A stretch of 64,000 nt of DNA, taken from positions 11,014,233 through 11,078,232 of the forward strand of contig NC_089320.1 in the NCBI RefSeq assembly GCF_036669915.1. The letters are read 5' to 3'. Numbering within the stretch: position 1 is the stretch's first letter; each line of letters opens with the position of its first letter. Shown here piece by piece: positions 28,572 to 40,100 of this stretch. A program made the position numbers and the translations under genes. The notes beneath the pieces are model-generated. The model did not search any database. It worked only from the letters and a program-made list of their open reading frames with translations, and was not told the DNA's origin. This DNA is from Pocillopora verrucosa (Eukaryota > Cnidaria > Anthozoa > Scleractinia > Pocilloporidae).

Positions 28572-28772
28572 AAAGCTCAAGATCTCATTAGTAATACTCC
28601 TTACAGTCTGCCATAAAATTCTCATCATGCTAGTTCTGAGATTTGACTCTGGATCAACCAGAAAATCCTCAAACTTATATTTTTCTTTATTCTCTTCACC
28701 TGTCTGATTTACATTGTACTGATATTGTAAGGAGAAACTCTGTCTTGGTCACCCATGGGAGGCAAAGGGTTT
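28572..28772 (+). repeat. MITE-like family B copy
   Basis: Contains CAAGATCTCATTAGTAATAC, CCTTACAGTCTGCC and AAGGAGAAACTCTGTC, ending in CAAAGGGTTTA. Confidence 0.65.
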
Positions 28773-29183
28773 ACAAGTTCTTGGTAATGTGGGATAGAGA
28801 TAGCTAGGTTCATTTAGTGAGCCACACACAATGAATGTGACATAGGTAGAACATGTATAAGATGCATAAAATAAGATGACTTTTACTATTCATTCATGGT
28901 ATTTCTATGAACCCCATCAAATTCTTATTGATCAACCACTTACCCACTTAAATACAATCACCACAGGAAAAAAAATTAAAACAACAGATGCTTCTTTTCT
29001 TAGAGGCAGCATTTAAATAACATACTGTCTCATACTGTCAACTCAATTTATAACATAGCTAGTAAATTTGTCTAATCAAATTCAATTGCTTGAGCATGCT
29101 TCATATTCCTATTGTGCACGCTCATGACGTCAGCAAACATATCCCTCGAGAAAAAAATTTTCCATCGGGTTGAAAATGCTATA

Positions 29184-29376
29184 AAACAATTGGTTCATGC
29201 GTCAGCTGTGGGGTCATCGAGATATGAAGCACTTGGGAAGTTAAGAGCACTCAAGAAGCTAGAGTTACTCTCGGCTGTGCTTTGAGCAACTCTTACGCAT
29301 CTTTCATGCTCTCCAAACTTCCCGCGTGCTTCATATCTCGATGAACACACACTGATGTTTGAACCAATTGTTTATT
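29184..29376. repeat. TCATCGAGATATGAAGCAC foldback element
   Basis: AAACAATTGGTTCATGCGTC, GTCATCGAGATATGAAGCAC and GGGAAGTT on the left are answered by AACTTCCCGCGTGC, TTCATATCTCGATGA and GAACCAATTGTTT on the right. A MITE-type hairpin of about 190 bp close to the 3' end of the C3orf33-like gene. Confidence 0.7.
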
Positions 29377-29615
29377 TGCTCTAACATCATGTTAAGACTG
29401 ACTCAGGGGTGGGTTGTTCCAAAACTGAACTCCACTGTGAGCAAAGCTTCTCTTTAGGGAAGCAGTGCATTGCTGGAGAAGAGTTAGTTTGTTCTCTGCC
29501 TCAATTTTTTAGGACAAACATAAGCATCCAGGTTGATGTGACAAACAAATCTTGGTCAAAGATTCTTGTACCATCAAAATATCCCAGTTCACTTTGTTAA
29601 GTAACTTCTTAAAAA

Positions 29616-32600
29616 TTACTTCTCTTCATGGTTTGTTGCTTTCCTTGAAAAGAGACTTCTAACATATTGAAAAGCACTGAGTCCCCTCTTTATCCAGGAG
29701 ATTGGAGAGGAAATTTTTCCCCAAAAGGCTTTTATTCTTGATGGCCTCTTCCAAATGCCAACACCTTTCTTTTCAGCAGATATTTCTGCCTTCAGGAGTT
29801 GTCTTTGAAGTTTTTGATAAACTGGACTGTTGACAAGTGTGGGAACATGACATGTGACTGCTACACCTTGATGCAGCAATTCTTGGTTTACACATATAGA
29901 TGAAAACCAGTTCTGAAAACAGGCATCAACACAATTAACCGACATTGCATAATTATGCCTTTAGATTTTTAAAATGCCTGTGAAAGTAAAATGGCTTGAA
30001 CCTATAAGGAAAAAAGCATCTTATCTACCCAGCCTAAATGCGAACAAAAACAGTGCAACAACTTCTTTGCTTCTTCATGTGCAAACCAAATTAGACACCT
30101 TGACGGCAAAAACTCTCATCATTAAATAGTTTAAATAAAACCTGATTTGTACCAAGGGAATTCCCCTTCTCAGGCTCCTTTCTTGTCAAATTATTATTTT
30201 TTTCAAAACATGTTCAGACTGAATATGAAAGCAGTTTTGCCATGATGAACACTACTTAACCCTTTACCAGCCTGACATCAGTATGCATATTCTCCATACT
30301 GTTGCCCATACATTTCCAAAGAGGCTGACAAGGAGAATTTTTTTCACAATCAAGAGCTACTTTAGTTAGTGATCATCTCCTATTCTCACTCATGATTTTC
30401 ATGTTTGAATGAGGGATGATATAATAAGTAGAAATTAGATGCCAGTCACTCTTAGGGGCCAAGGGGTTAAGTAGTTGTGAAAAAAGGCCTGATAAATAAT
30501 TCAGGCCAGTATGGGATTTGAACCCAGAACCTCTGTGATACCAGTGCAGTGCTGTACCAACTGAGCTAACAAGCAAACCAGGAGCTGGTTAGTATTTTGG
30601 TTTGTAATAAACCTGTAAAGTGATAAATCAGTGACTGTGAATGTGAAAATCATTTATGTGAACTGTCATTTAAGAAATGAATATAAAGACAATCTTCCCA
30701 GTAATGAACTCTGCTTAAGCAGGCCTAATTTTCACCACTGCTTAAGTACTATTCATTACTGCAAAGATCACTTTCATATTCATCTATAAAACTGCAGAAA
30801 ATGTATTGGATTTCCATATATTCAGGGTCATACATGTTCTGACTATTGGCTTGTTTATCTGAAATTCAACTTACTTTAAAATTAAAAAAAGACATTTCAA
30901 GACATTGTAATGTTTTGTCGTGTTTATATAGTGAATATTCATGAGTTTAGATGTACCACAAAGAACAATGGTATTGAGTGGACAGATCCATCATGGCTGC
31001 AAGTAAATGAATGATTGTCCTGTCTATTAAAATTTGTTGGTTCATCTTAGCTATCCTAAGTTATCTTTAAGAGAGAACTTTAACAGGTATGACAGCCACT
31101 GAGAGATAATTAAGAGCCTTTCTCAGGGGTTATGGCTACCTGTAATTACCAGTTGCCATCTTAACACAACTGCAAAACAATTTATTTGCTATGAAAAACC
31201 CTGTATACAAGTTGCCTGGGAGGAAAGTAGTCACACTAAAGTCACACAACTACAACAGCATAAGTTAGCACACTAACATAAAATGCACCATGGTGTAATA
31301 ACTAATTTTGTGACCACACTAGGAGCAGGTAACATATCTACCTTTTTCTTGTACACCATGCAGTCCAATGTATGCTTTTTGGTGACTTGGAAAGGAGTAA
31401 TTTTAACATCAGCTGACATCAGATGGCCTGAAAGCCATTGGTGCCCACCTTCCCTGAATTCCACACCTATAAGACTGATGGCTAGAAGACTGGATTGTTT
31501 TGAGGCCTCTAATGAAAAAGTACATAAAATGTTTTAAGTCTCTAAGTTCTTTTTGGGCCGAAAAGACATCTGGATATTCTCTCCATTATTCAAAAATTAG
31601 ACTATCTGTAATTAGAAGGTTGGGATTGGAACTGGTGCCTCCTGGATATTAATTGGGTAGTGTTCCTAACTTAGCCATATGTTGGGAGTACGATCATGTC
31701 CATGGTTATTTTCTGCTTTTATTTCTGAAATTCTTTTGATTGCAACCAATCTGCAATGATCATTTCTTTACTTGAATGAGAATTGTTACAGTCCAGCCTA
31801 TAACCTGAAATTTAGAAAGAGTCACAAAGCTGATGTTTCTTCATTAGAGTGAATGACGAATGGCTAGGCTCAAAACATCAGCTTTGTAACTCTTTACAGT
31901 GGCCAATTTAAGGTATCAACTCAGTTGACAATACCAAATTACCCTGCTATACTCTCACACTGATGCAGTACCACAGTTTCTTTAGAAACTTACAAGCTGA
32001 GGTAGCCTTACTCCTAAAAAAATCTTCTAAAATGATGAGACAAATGAGGATGGGCATCATGTGGATGTTTCTCTGACAAAAAATGACCTTCACTCATAGG
32101 GGAAAAAAATTTATTCCTGTAGTAAATTGAGAACCAACCTGTATCAGATGAATACTTGAGTCTCCTGAGCAAAGGAATATGATAAACACCAAGAGTGTTG
32201 TCTGGCCTAACCTCGCATACATGGCCACGAAAGGTGATGTTCTTGGCAACAAATTCTTTTGGGATGTCAGAGACAACTTTAAAATGCCTAAACTAAGCAA
32301 CAATGTTTCATTCAGTCTGGTTATAGTTCAATCCCTTGTCTGAGCAAGGCAACCAGCCTTTACACCCAAACATCAGTATACATTTTCATCATACTGTTCT
32401 CAATACATTTCCTAAGGTGCAGACAAGGAGATTTTGTTGAACAATCAAAAGCCTCTTTAGTTGGTGATCATTTCCTTTATTTTCATGACCTCAACGTTTG
32501 TTTTAGGGGGGATACTAATAGGGGGAAAATAGTTTCTAATCACTCTTAGGGGTTTAAGGGTTAAGAAAAAACAAGGACACCAGCACTTGATGGTGCACGG

Positions 32601-33954
32601 ATTTTTAGGTCTTGCATCACGAGAGAATACACTTAAGCTTTTTAGGCACCTGTATGATGAAAGTCTTTCTCCACCGAAAAGTAATTTGAAGTTGGCATTT
32701 TATTTGGATTTGAAGAAAGAAAAAAAAAACATCAGGGTTTTCTGTAACTTTTACTGTGTGGGGTATTTATGTTAACCTTTTGACCCCTGAATCACACATT
32801 CAGGTCACAAGAATAAAGAAAATGATCATCAACCAAAGGAGCTCTTGATTGTTAAACAAATTCTCCTTCTCAGCACCTAAGGAAATGTATAGAGAACAGT
32901 AGGGAATGTAGGGAGAATATACAGAATACACTGTGTAGTTTCTACAATAGTATTATCCATTGGCTCTCACAAAGATTTTCTGATCCCTGCCTAATAATTA
33001 TATCAGAACACTTACCACATATGTTCTCCTTGCAATCAGTATAATTCCAGCTCCAGCCAGAACCCAGGAAACATTCTGTGGAAAGCATATCTATGATTAT
33101 TATATACTAATAATGTCACTTTCCTAGGGAAAAAAAAATTGAGAACAGGCTAGATCAGGCTAAAACTGCCAACTGCAGAGATCCTCCCTAAACAGGTAAT
33201 TGCAATTTTGAAAACAAAGAGTAAATCACCAAGGAATGTTAATTTCACAAAATGTTGAATACTATTTGTGTACAAATGAATATGTTCATATACATATATA
33301 TATACGTATATTGTTACTAGACCTCTTTGAATGCATTTACAACTGAAGGCATAGCCAGCCTCAAACTTACAATTTTTTGCCCGCTTGACTTTTAGAACAT
33401 GACTCTTGCAGATGTTGAAACTAAAATTGAACTTTCTTATGGAACAGGCCTACAACAAGTCCAAAAAGCTGGCTACACTCCTGACACCTGCATGTTTTTT
33501 AAAACATTCTGTAACATTCCTTTAAGGGTGACTTCAGAAGAATATAGAAAAGTACCTTAGAGCAATTCCATGTGTTACATTAATCAATTGATTAAGAGTC
33601 CCTGAGGCAGGGTTGTTTAGGGTTTAAAGTTGCTCTTATGTTTCCATGGGTTAATTGATGCACCAACACCGCTGGGAACGGAATTCATTAGTCTGTTTCA
33701 CTGGAGTTATCATAAAATTGCTAAAATAGTGAGATAAATAAGTTTTGCATAGCTTAGATCTTTTTAATATCGTTTTATCGTGCATCTATAAAGTCAAGTG
33801 ATCCAGGAAAAGAAAGAACGTTATAACCTTATTAAAACACCCTTTCTTTTCTCACCCTAAAACCTCTCAAATGGTTGTCGATAGAATCTGTGATCCTTGT
33901 CAAAATATCAACTTTATCGTCTTCATCGTGTTTTTCTCCCATTTCGACAGCCAT
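29616..33954 (-). CDS. C3orf33: C3orf33-like membrane-anchored SNase/OB-fold protein
   Basis: Five exons: 33954-33856, 33075-33016, 32292-32139, 31481-31342, 29912-29616 (249 aa; human C3orf33 is somewhat longer). The frames join exactly. Exon 1 is acidic and ends ILTRITDSIDNHLRGFR. Exon 2 encodes one hydrophobic segment (WVLAGAGIILIARR), a likely membrane anchor. Exons 3-5 resemble the human protein in order: VSDIPKEFVAKNITFRG, GVEFREGGHQWLSG, NWFSSICVNQELLHQGVAV and LLKAEISAEKKGVGIWK. The last motif resembles the C-terminal part of staphylococcal-nuclease-like domains, but I see no clear set of catalytic residues. The biochemical role is not established. The gene starts 161 bp from cyclin L on the opposite strand. 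Confidence 0.88.
30255..30470 (+). repeat. MITE-like family A copy
   Basis: Runs from TTAACCCTTTACCAGCC to GGGGCCAAGGGGTTAA. In the last intron of C3orf33, adjoining a tRNA-like sequence. Confidence 0.75.
30485..30590 (-). repeat. tRNA-derived SINE fragment (tRNA-Thr-like head)
   Basis: On the minus strand TTAGCTCAGTTGGTACAGC resembles an A box/D arm and GGTTCTGGGTTCAAATCCC a T arm with B box. The loop between them, CTGGTAT, would place GGT (Thr) as anticodon, but the anticodon stem is mismatched. The trailing GGCCTGAATTATTTATCAGG continues past a tRNA 3' end. A tRNA-derived SINE or pseudo-tRNA is more likely than a working tRNA gene. Confidence 0.6.
31820..31992. repeat. Foldback repeat related to 7378-7560
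   Basis: AAAGCTGATGTTTC and its near-complement AAAACATCAGCTTTG flank a short loop. The tail AACTCAGTTGACAATACC and CACAGTTTCTTTAGAAAC matches the copy at 7378-7560. Within a C3orf33 intron. Confidence 0.6.
32352..32565 (+). repeat. MITE-like family A copy
   Basis: Contains CATCAGTATACATTTTC, AGACAAGGAGATTTTG and GGGGTTTAAGGGTTAA. In a C3orf33 intron. Confidence 0.7.
32773..32940 (-). repeat. MITE-like family A copy, inverted
   Basis: Lies 200 bp from the preceding copy in opposite orientation (TAACCTTTTGACCCCTGAAT at the left, AGGGAGAATATACAG at the right). The pair could fold together in the C3orf33 pre-mRNA. Confidence 0.65.
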
Positions 33955-34115
33955 ATTTCCCGCTTTTGCGTGATTTCCGACAATTTCCGAAGAGAAAACG
34001 ACATCTTTACATCGGAATCATCCCAAATAAGGGAATATCCGTGCACGTGCTTCCAACCGGTGACATCACAAGTAGAATGTGACGTCTCTAAAACGATTGA
34101 AGAAGACCATCGAAC
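33955..34115. promoter_or_regulatory. 161-bp bidirectional promoter of C3orf33 and cyclin L
   Basis: The start codons of C3orf33 (33954, leftward) and cyclin L (34116, rightward) are only 161 bp apart, so both 5' UTRs and core promoters must overlap or lie here. Motifs in it include CACGTG (E-box, about 34044) and TGACGTCTC, similar to a CRE half-site (about 34079). No TATA box is seen. Confidence 0.7.
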
Positions 34116-37100
34116 ATGGCCGCTGTCTCCGGTAAATCGGACTACGGAGACGTAGTTATTTCGCTAGAAAACTGCATTCTTGACGAAGAACAACTTCAGA
34201 ACACACCTTCATTTAAAGATGGCTTAGATAGAGAAGTAGAAATCGATTTAAGAATCTTAGGTTGCGAGTATATCCAAATGGCGGGCATCTTGCTGAAGCT
34301 ACCTCAGGTGAGTGCAGGTCCGGTTTGGTTTTGAAAACTTGGATTTACCTTGATGTTGTGAGCTGAGATTCTTTGCTTTGGAACCTTCAGGTAGCTATGG
34401 CTACAGCTCAAGTATTATTTCAACGGTTTTACTACAGTAAGTCGCTCGTAAAACACGACTGCGAGGTAAGTTACAATACTTTTAACGTGCAAGCAATTGG
34501 ACGATTGTTGTTCCTAGATTGTATACAGTTTTTCTTTACTTAGATTTTAATTCTTTGGGTATTTTCACCAAGACTCCGTGGTAAATTTGTCTTTTCTCTG
34601 GTACAGAGTTGCAATTCATTCCATCCTTTTTACCTCTCGAACTTTGTATTAAGCTAAGGGAAATTCCAAACGGTTCAAACTAGATCTCTTTCTGCAGTTG
34701 CATGCATGTGCTTTGTGAAGTGTCCATGACCAGATTTTACTTTACATCTCAATCTGACCTAAATTCATGCAAAAGGTCAGCGAAAAAGAAGTTTCAGTAC
34801 GAGGCTTATACGTCTTTAATTAAATTCAGCGATTTACCGAACGAAAAATTCATGCCGAACCTATCGCTTTCATAAACTTGAATTGCAGATATACGCCATG
34901 GCAAGTATTTTTCTCGCAGCAAAAATCGAAGAATGCCCGAGAAGAATTCGGGACGTGATTAACGTGTTTCATCACATAAAACAGAGAAGGAATGCCAGGT
35001 AAATATTTGTGCATTTGTTTGGGGCAAGGGAAAAGCCAAGGGAGAAGGTTCATGCCACCACCAATACTAAATAGTTGCTGATCATTTTTTTCTAATTTGG
35101 TTAGACTTCATGAACATTTATGGTTTAGCAGTGTTTTCGAAAATCTGAATTTCTCTTGTTTCCGGTTTTTACCAAAAAAATTTAACTAACATTTTCCCCT
35201 GTAAAAAAGGGAAAGGACTGAAACAAATATCAAAAGTGAAGAGTTTTTACTCAAAAGATCTAAAGTTTGTCCAACTTGTTAATTAGACTAGAAGTCTTTC
35301 TTGAAGCAGGTCTTCCTGGGAATTTTGACTTCTCAGCATGACCTTGACATGCTTAAAAGCCAGACATTTACCTCTTGTTGTAAAAGATTTGGATAATTTG
35401 AAAAATTGGATTATTTCTCCATGTAAATGCTGCAGTACTGTACATTTGTTTTGTATTACTCCTTTCTTGTCTTCTTTTTACTGCGGAATTTCAGTAAAGC
35501 TCATTTGTAATAATTACTAGTGTTGTTTTTGAAGAGAATCACTCCATTTTTGAGGACTTCAAACTTTCTGGAAGGCAATTTTTTATCATGGTGGTTTTGT
35601 AATCTTCTACTTTTTAAAAGCAGCTCCATCTCACAGGGTTTATTGCTTTTAGAAAAGCCACTTTTGATAAAAACAGAAAAATACGAAGCTCTCAATTTCT
35701 CTGGAAGTCCTGTCATTTTACCTCAAAATCAGTTGTTAGAAGTTCCATTTGCAGTTCAGCCATGGCACAACTCAAAATCAGATTGATTGCAGTGCAGAGA
35801 AAGCATATTGAGTTGTTACAAATATTTGCCCAAGCCTTAGTACAATTAAAGATTACTTTCATGCATATTTTTTTTAAGTTTTGGTTATCATTCCACCTCT
35901 GAAAACTTAATAATTCTAAGGGTGATGAAACTTGAATTGCTCAATAATCTAATCACTTATAAACTTATACGAATCAAGTAATTTTGCCCTTTACCAAAGA
36001 AAGATGAGATACATTTCTCTATCTTTGCCAAGATAGGCCGAGGCTTTTGATTTTTTTTAGCATGACTGTAAGCATGAATGTGTTATTATTGTTCTCATCA
36101 TCATTATCATCATTTTATTCTCAAAATTAACAGGTTTACCTTAAATTGAAACTAGCTTTCTTTGTAAACATACAAGCAATAAAAACAACTAGATGAAAGT
36201 CAAGCAAGTACAGATAATCTTTCATATACTTGCAAAAGGGAAATTGTCAGAAAATATTTCATGTCAAAGAGTCAAACTTACTGTCATTTTACCAATGTCA
36301 AGTCCCTGTTTGGAGTAATCATTGTGTCACTATTAAATATGAAGTTTGGTTAAGAGACTTTCCATTCCATCAATAGACAGTAGAATTTTAACTGACTTGA
36401 CTTTTTTCTCTTTTTCTCTGTGCTGTCATTGCTAACTCCAGCAGCCTGCTACCTTCTCACCACCCAACGCACCAACCCTCTGTGTTGCTCTAAACCAGCT
36501 CTGATGGGTCTGGTGTTACCCTGGCAACATTGGACTGAAGTGGTGCTTCTCCCATTGGTCAATGGTCTGCATTAACAGAAGGCAAGCAGGGCACATGTAA
36601 AAGTATATATATCTCTGAGTAAATTTTTTCAGGTTTGACACATTGTCAGCCCCTCAAAATCCTTGGCAGTTGAATTTCATATCATAAAGTTGACAGAAAT
36701 GCTCCAGTTTAAGGTGATAACATGAACCCTTTGTTCAAGAGCTACTTTTGGTCATAATTCTTTGATGGGTGATAGTGGGGGTTTTAATAACCTTATCCAT
36801 AAGTGCTTACCGATAGTTTTGATATACAGCTATGACAGGAAAAGGGCTGTAAGGCAGAGTCCAAACATGGGAGCCTGCTTGCAGGCCAAACAGACAGGAG
36901 TAAGAGGTTTTACTGGAAGTGGTTGACTGCTGGTAACCAGCTTTTATTGAAAGCTCTGTGAGAGTTAGTTTTCCAAGGTTTAGTTTGAAAGTGAGTGACC
37001 TAAAAGTTACTATCAAGTGATGTATATCTATTTTTAACAATGCCTGAGTCAAGGAACATGTACCTTTAAAATTTGTCCTAGAAGGATGATTAGAAAGCCT

Positions 37101-40100
37101 TGGAATAAAAACTACATATGTGTTAATTCCAAGCAAACATCCTTCAATTGTATCCAATGTTGGTCATGTCCAGAACTGCAGCTGTGTATTTTGGAAGTTG
37201 TGGCTGTCATCAGAGTAATTTATCCAAGAAAGGGTAGCAGAGTGGATTTCTGGTGCAGGAAACATTTTATGATGTGAAGGTCATTGTATGTTATGGAGTT
37301 CAAATATAAAAGACAACATGACTTTGGAAATGCAATGGAAACTTTAGTGCACAAAGGGCAAGGAGCAAAATGAATGGACTGTCCATGTAATTGATGTGAT
37401 ATCAAGTCAAAAACCCAACTGGATGTGAATCATTATTGGTTGGAAGTGAAAGCTGATGGCATAATGAAGGTAAGAGTTTCTTCTAAATTTAATTATATTA
37501 AAATAGTGCTATGATCACTTTGTTGAGGGACCCATTTCCTGTTTTTCAGTGTTAGTCTTGTTAAATGCTGTCCTACTCAAATGGGCTTGGGGCTAAGCAA
37601 TTTACTGGAAGGTCATCTTTGAATGTACTTGATGTGGTCCTCTTAAAGGAAACTACACGTAGCTTGATTTAAGAGCAGAATTTACAGTTCCAAAAATTGA
37701 GTTCAATATTGAACCTGCCATGAAATTCCATGATTATAGCAGCAGGATAACAGTGTCTGCTGGAATGAAAATGTTGTGTGACACTGTGAAAAGCCAACTT
37801 TGGCATATGTTATAAATAGACTATGTCGGATAGTTACTTTGTCTTTTTTTCCCCCAAGGGGCTGGGCAAATTTTTCTCATGTTACCCTGTACATTCAAGG
37901 TATATTTAGATGTCATAACTTTGGCATTGAATTTTTATCATATACTTTGGTGGATGTTTGGTTGAAAAAGAAAGTACTTAACTTCAGGAAAAGTAAACAA
38001 ATTAAGTTTTGAAATTATGTTTATATTTTGTGGGTCTGTTTTGTATTCAATTGTTGTACAGTCTACTGTTTTAAACAAAAAAAAGTTATTTAATATGTTT
38101 ATTTACCATGAGGCCTATTTAACTTGTGGTATGCTAGGCAAACAAGTGTTAGTGGTGACTTCAATATGCAAATGAGTCACTCACTCACTCAGGTGTAGAC
38201 ACTGTGGTGATTAGAGGTCCCAAACTCGCCTGAGCCAAAGTAACTGTGCATTAATGATAGTCAGGCTTGTTACAGTTTCTACTCAGTATTGTTGCTTTAA
38301 ATGCCACTTTTTGAGCAAACCAAAAAAATTTTTAGTTAAAGCACAAACCCAATATTATGAATCACTTCCATCATTAAGGATCTGATGTAAAACAAGAACC
38401 ACAACAGATCGTTTACATTCTGATGTGAAGAATGGTTAGAACAGTCAAAAGTTTGGCTGATTGATTACATTCAATTATCTTATTTAAACCTTGGTGGCTG
38501 GATTGATGGTATCACTTTAGTAGACAAAAATTATCCTGCACTTTGATGACAAAAGAAACCTTGTGGAATTCACTGCCACAAGCTGGTATCTATAATTTTA
38601 ATCAGATTTTAATCAGTCATAACAACTTGCATTCACATAAAATGCCTTTTGAGGTAGGAAAGAAAATAACTTTTAGAGGTTCATTACTAGATACAAGCAG
38701 GAAAACCTTGCAAACAAGGATTATTTATAGGCATAGGGATGGAAAATAGTATAATTTGGCTGAAAATTTGATGAATTTTGCAAAAGGAAGTTTGATAAAC
38801 ACAAGATTTTTTTTAATGATTTTGTAGATTGCCTGGGGTATGTGTTTATTATTCCAGGGAGTTTCAAGGAGTTGGATGGTTAATATCATTCTGGATTTCT
38901 CTATGATTTTCTGGAAGCTTTTGGGCAAAGTAACAAAGTTCATTTTTTCGTGTTACAAAAATAGTCATTAACCGCAGGTTCTTTCCAAGGACCAGTGTTC
39001 TGAAATTGAACAACAGATTCCATACCTATAACAGTGCTCTGACTTCTCCTAGAGAAAAAAATTAGCATTTGCTTTTGGTTGCAATAAGCAAGCAAGCTTG
39101 CAACAGGTATATTACCTGGATGCAGTCAAGATATAGTGTGTTTATTATTTCTGTAATGCTAGATCTTGATAACTGCTGCGACAGGACAACTCATCAACTT
39201 GAGAAAGGAATGATAAACGTGCTGCACTATCCATGTTTCTTTCCTTTTCCTTAATATCTACCTACTTCAGATCTTGTCAAGGCAAAGGTAAATTCTACAC
39301 TTAAGCCCACTGAGGGTTTCCAAAGCATGAAGCAACCAGGAGTATCTTCACTTTATTTTAGTGGGACGCTTGTCCATTCATAGGTACCAGCAGACTGTCA
39401 GGCTTTCCATGACAGTCTGCTGGTACCCATCTATTCTCCTGGGTGGAGAGAAGTGCAGTGAGAATAAAGTGTTTAGCCCTAGAACAAAATACAATCACTC
39501 CAAAGGTCAAATCCCTGACCTCTTGGTACAAAGTGTAGTGCATTATTGGTTAGACTACTGGTTTGCCCATTACTTCAGATCTTTCATAAAGATTGAACAG
39601 AGGATGGTAGCTAGGAAAAGGAAGGGAAAAAAATATCTGTTCTTCCAGGTGTACAAGTTTTTACAAAATATGCTCCACTGATGATTAATAACAAGAATTT
39701 AGGAAGTTTGATGGTTATTTGTCTATATCACAATCTTTGTCCAAAATCCTAGAGAGTGTTTGCTTCACCCACTTGGTCATTGACATGTGGTGTGTGGACA
39801 ACTCTGTGACCCTTTGACCCTTGAGAGTGACTAACATCTAATTTCTCCTTGCAATATCACTCCTGAGTCACACATTAAGGTTATAAGTATAATGGAAATG
39901 ATCAAAAACTACAGAAGCTTAAGATGTCAGGAAAATTCTCCTTATGAGTACCTCAGGAAATGAATAGAGAACAGTATGGAGAATGTGCATAATGATGTTT
40001 AGGGTGTAAAGGGTTAAAGGAGACTCAACTTTTTATGAAAAAGGTGCCAGAACTTGTACTGATCTCTGTAGAATTAATCAACAAGTTTTGCTCCCCTTGG

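Larger units (their letters stand above)
26807..29615. other. 3' UTR of SLC35E2 and intergenic DNA
   Basis: No further gene is supported. An AATAAA near 27270 is a plausible SLC35E2 poly(A) signal. The rest is AT-rich and contains family B MITE copies at 27893-28097 and 28572-28772 and a hairpin element at 29184-29376. C3orf33 converges from the right. Confidence 0.5.
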
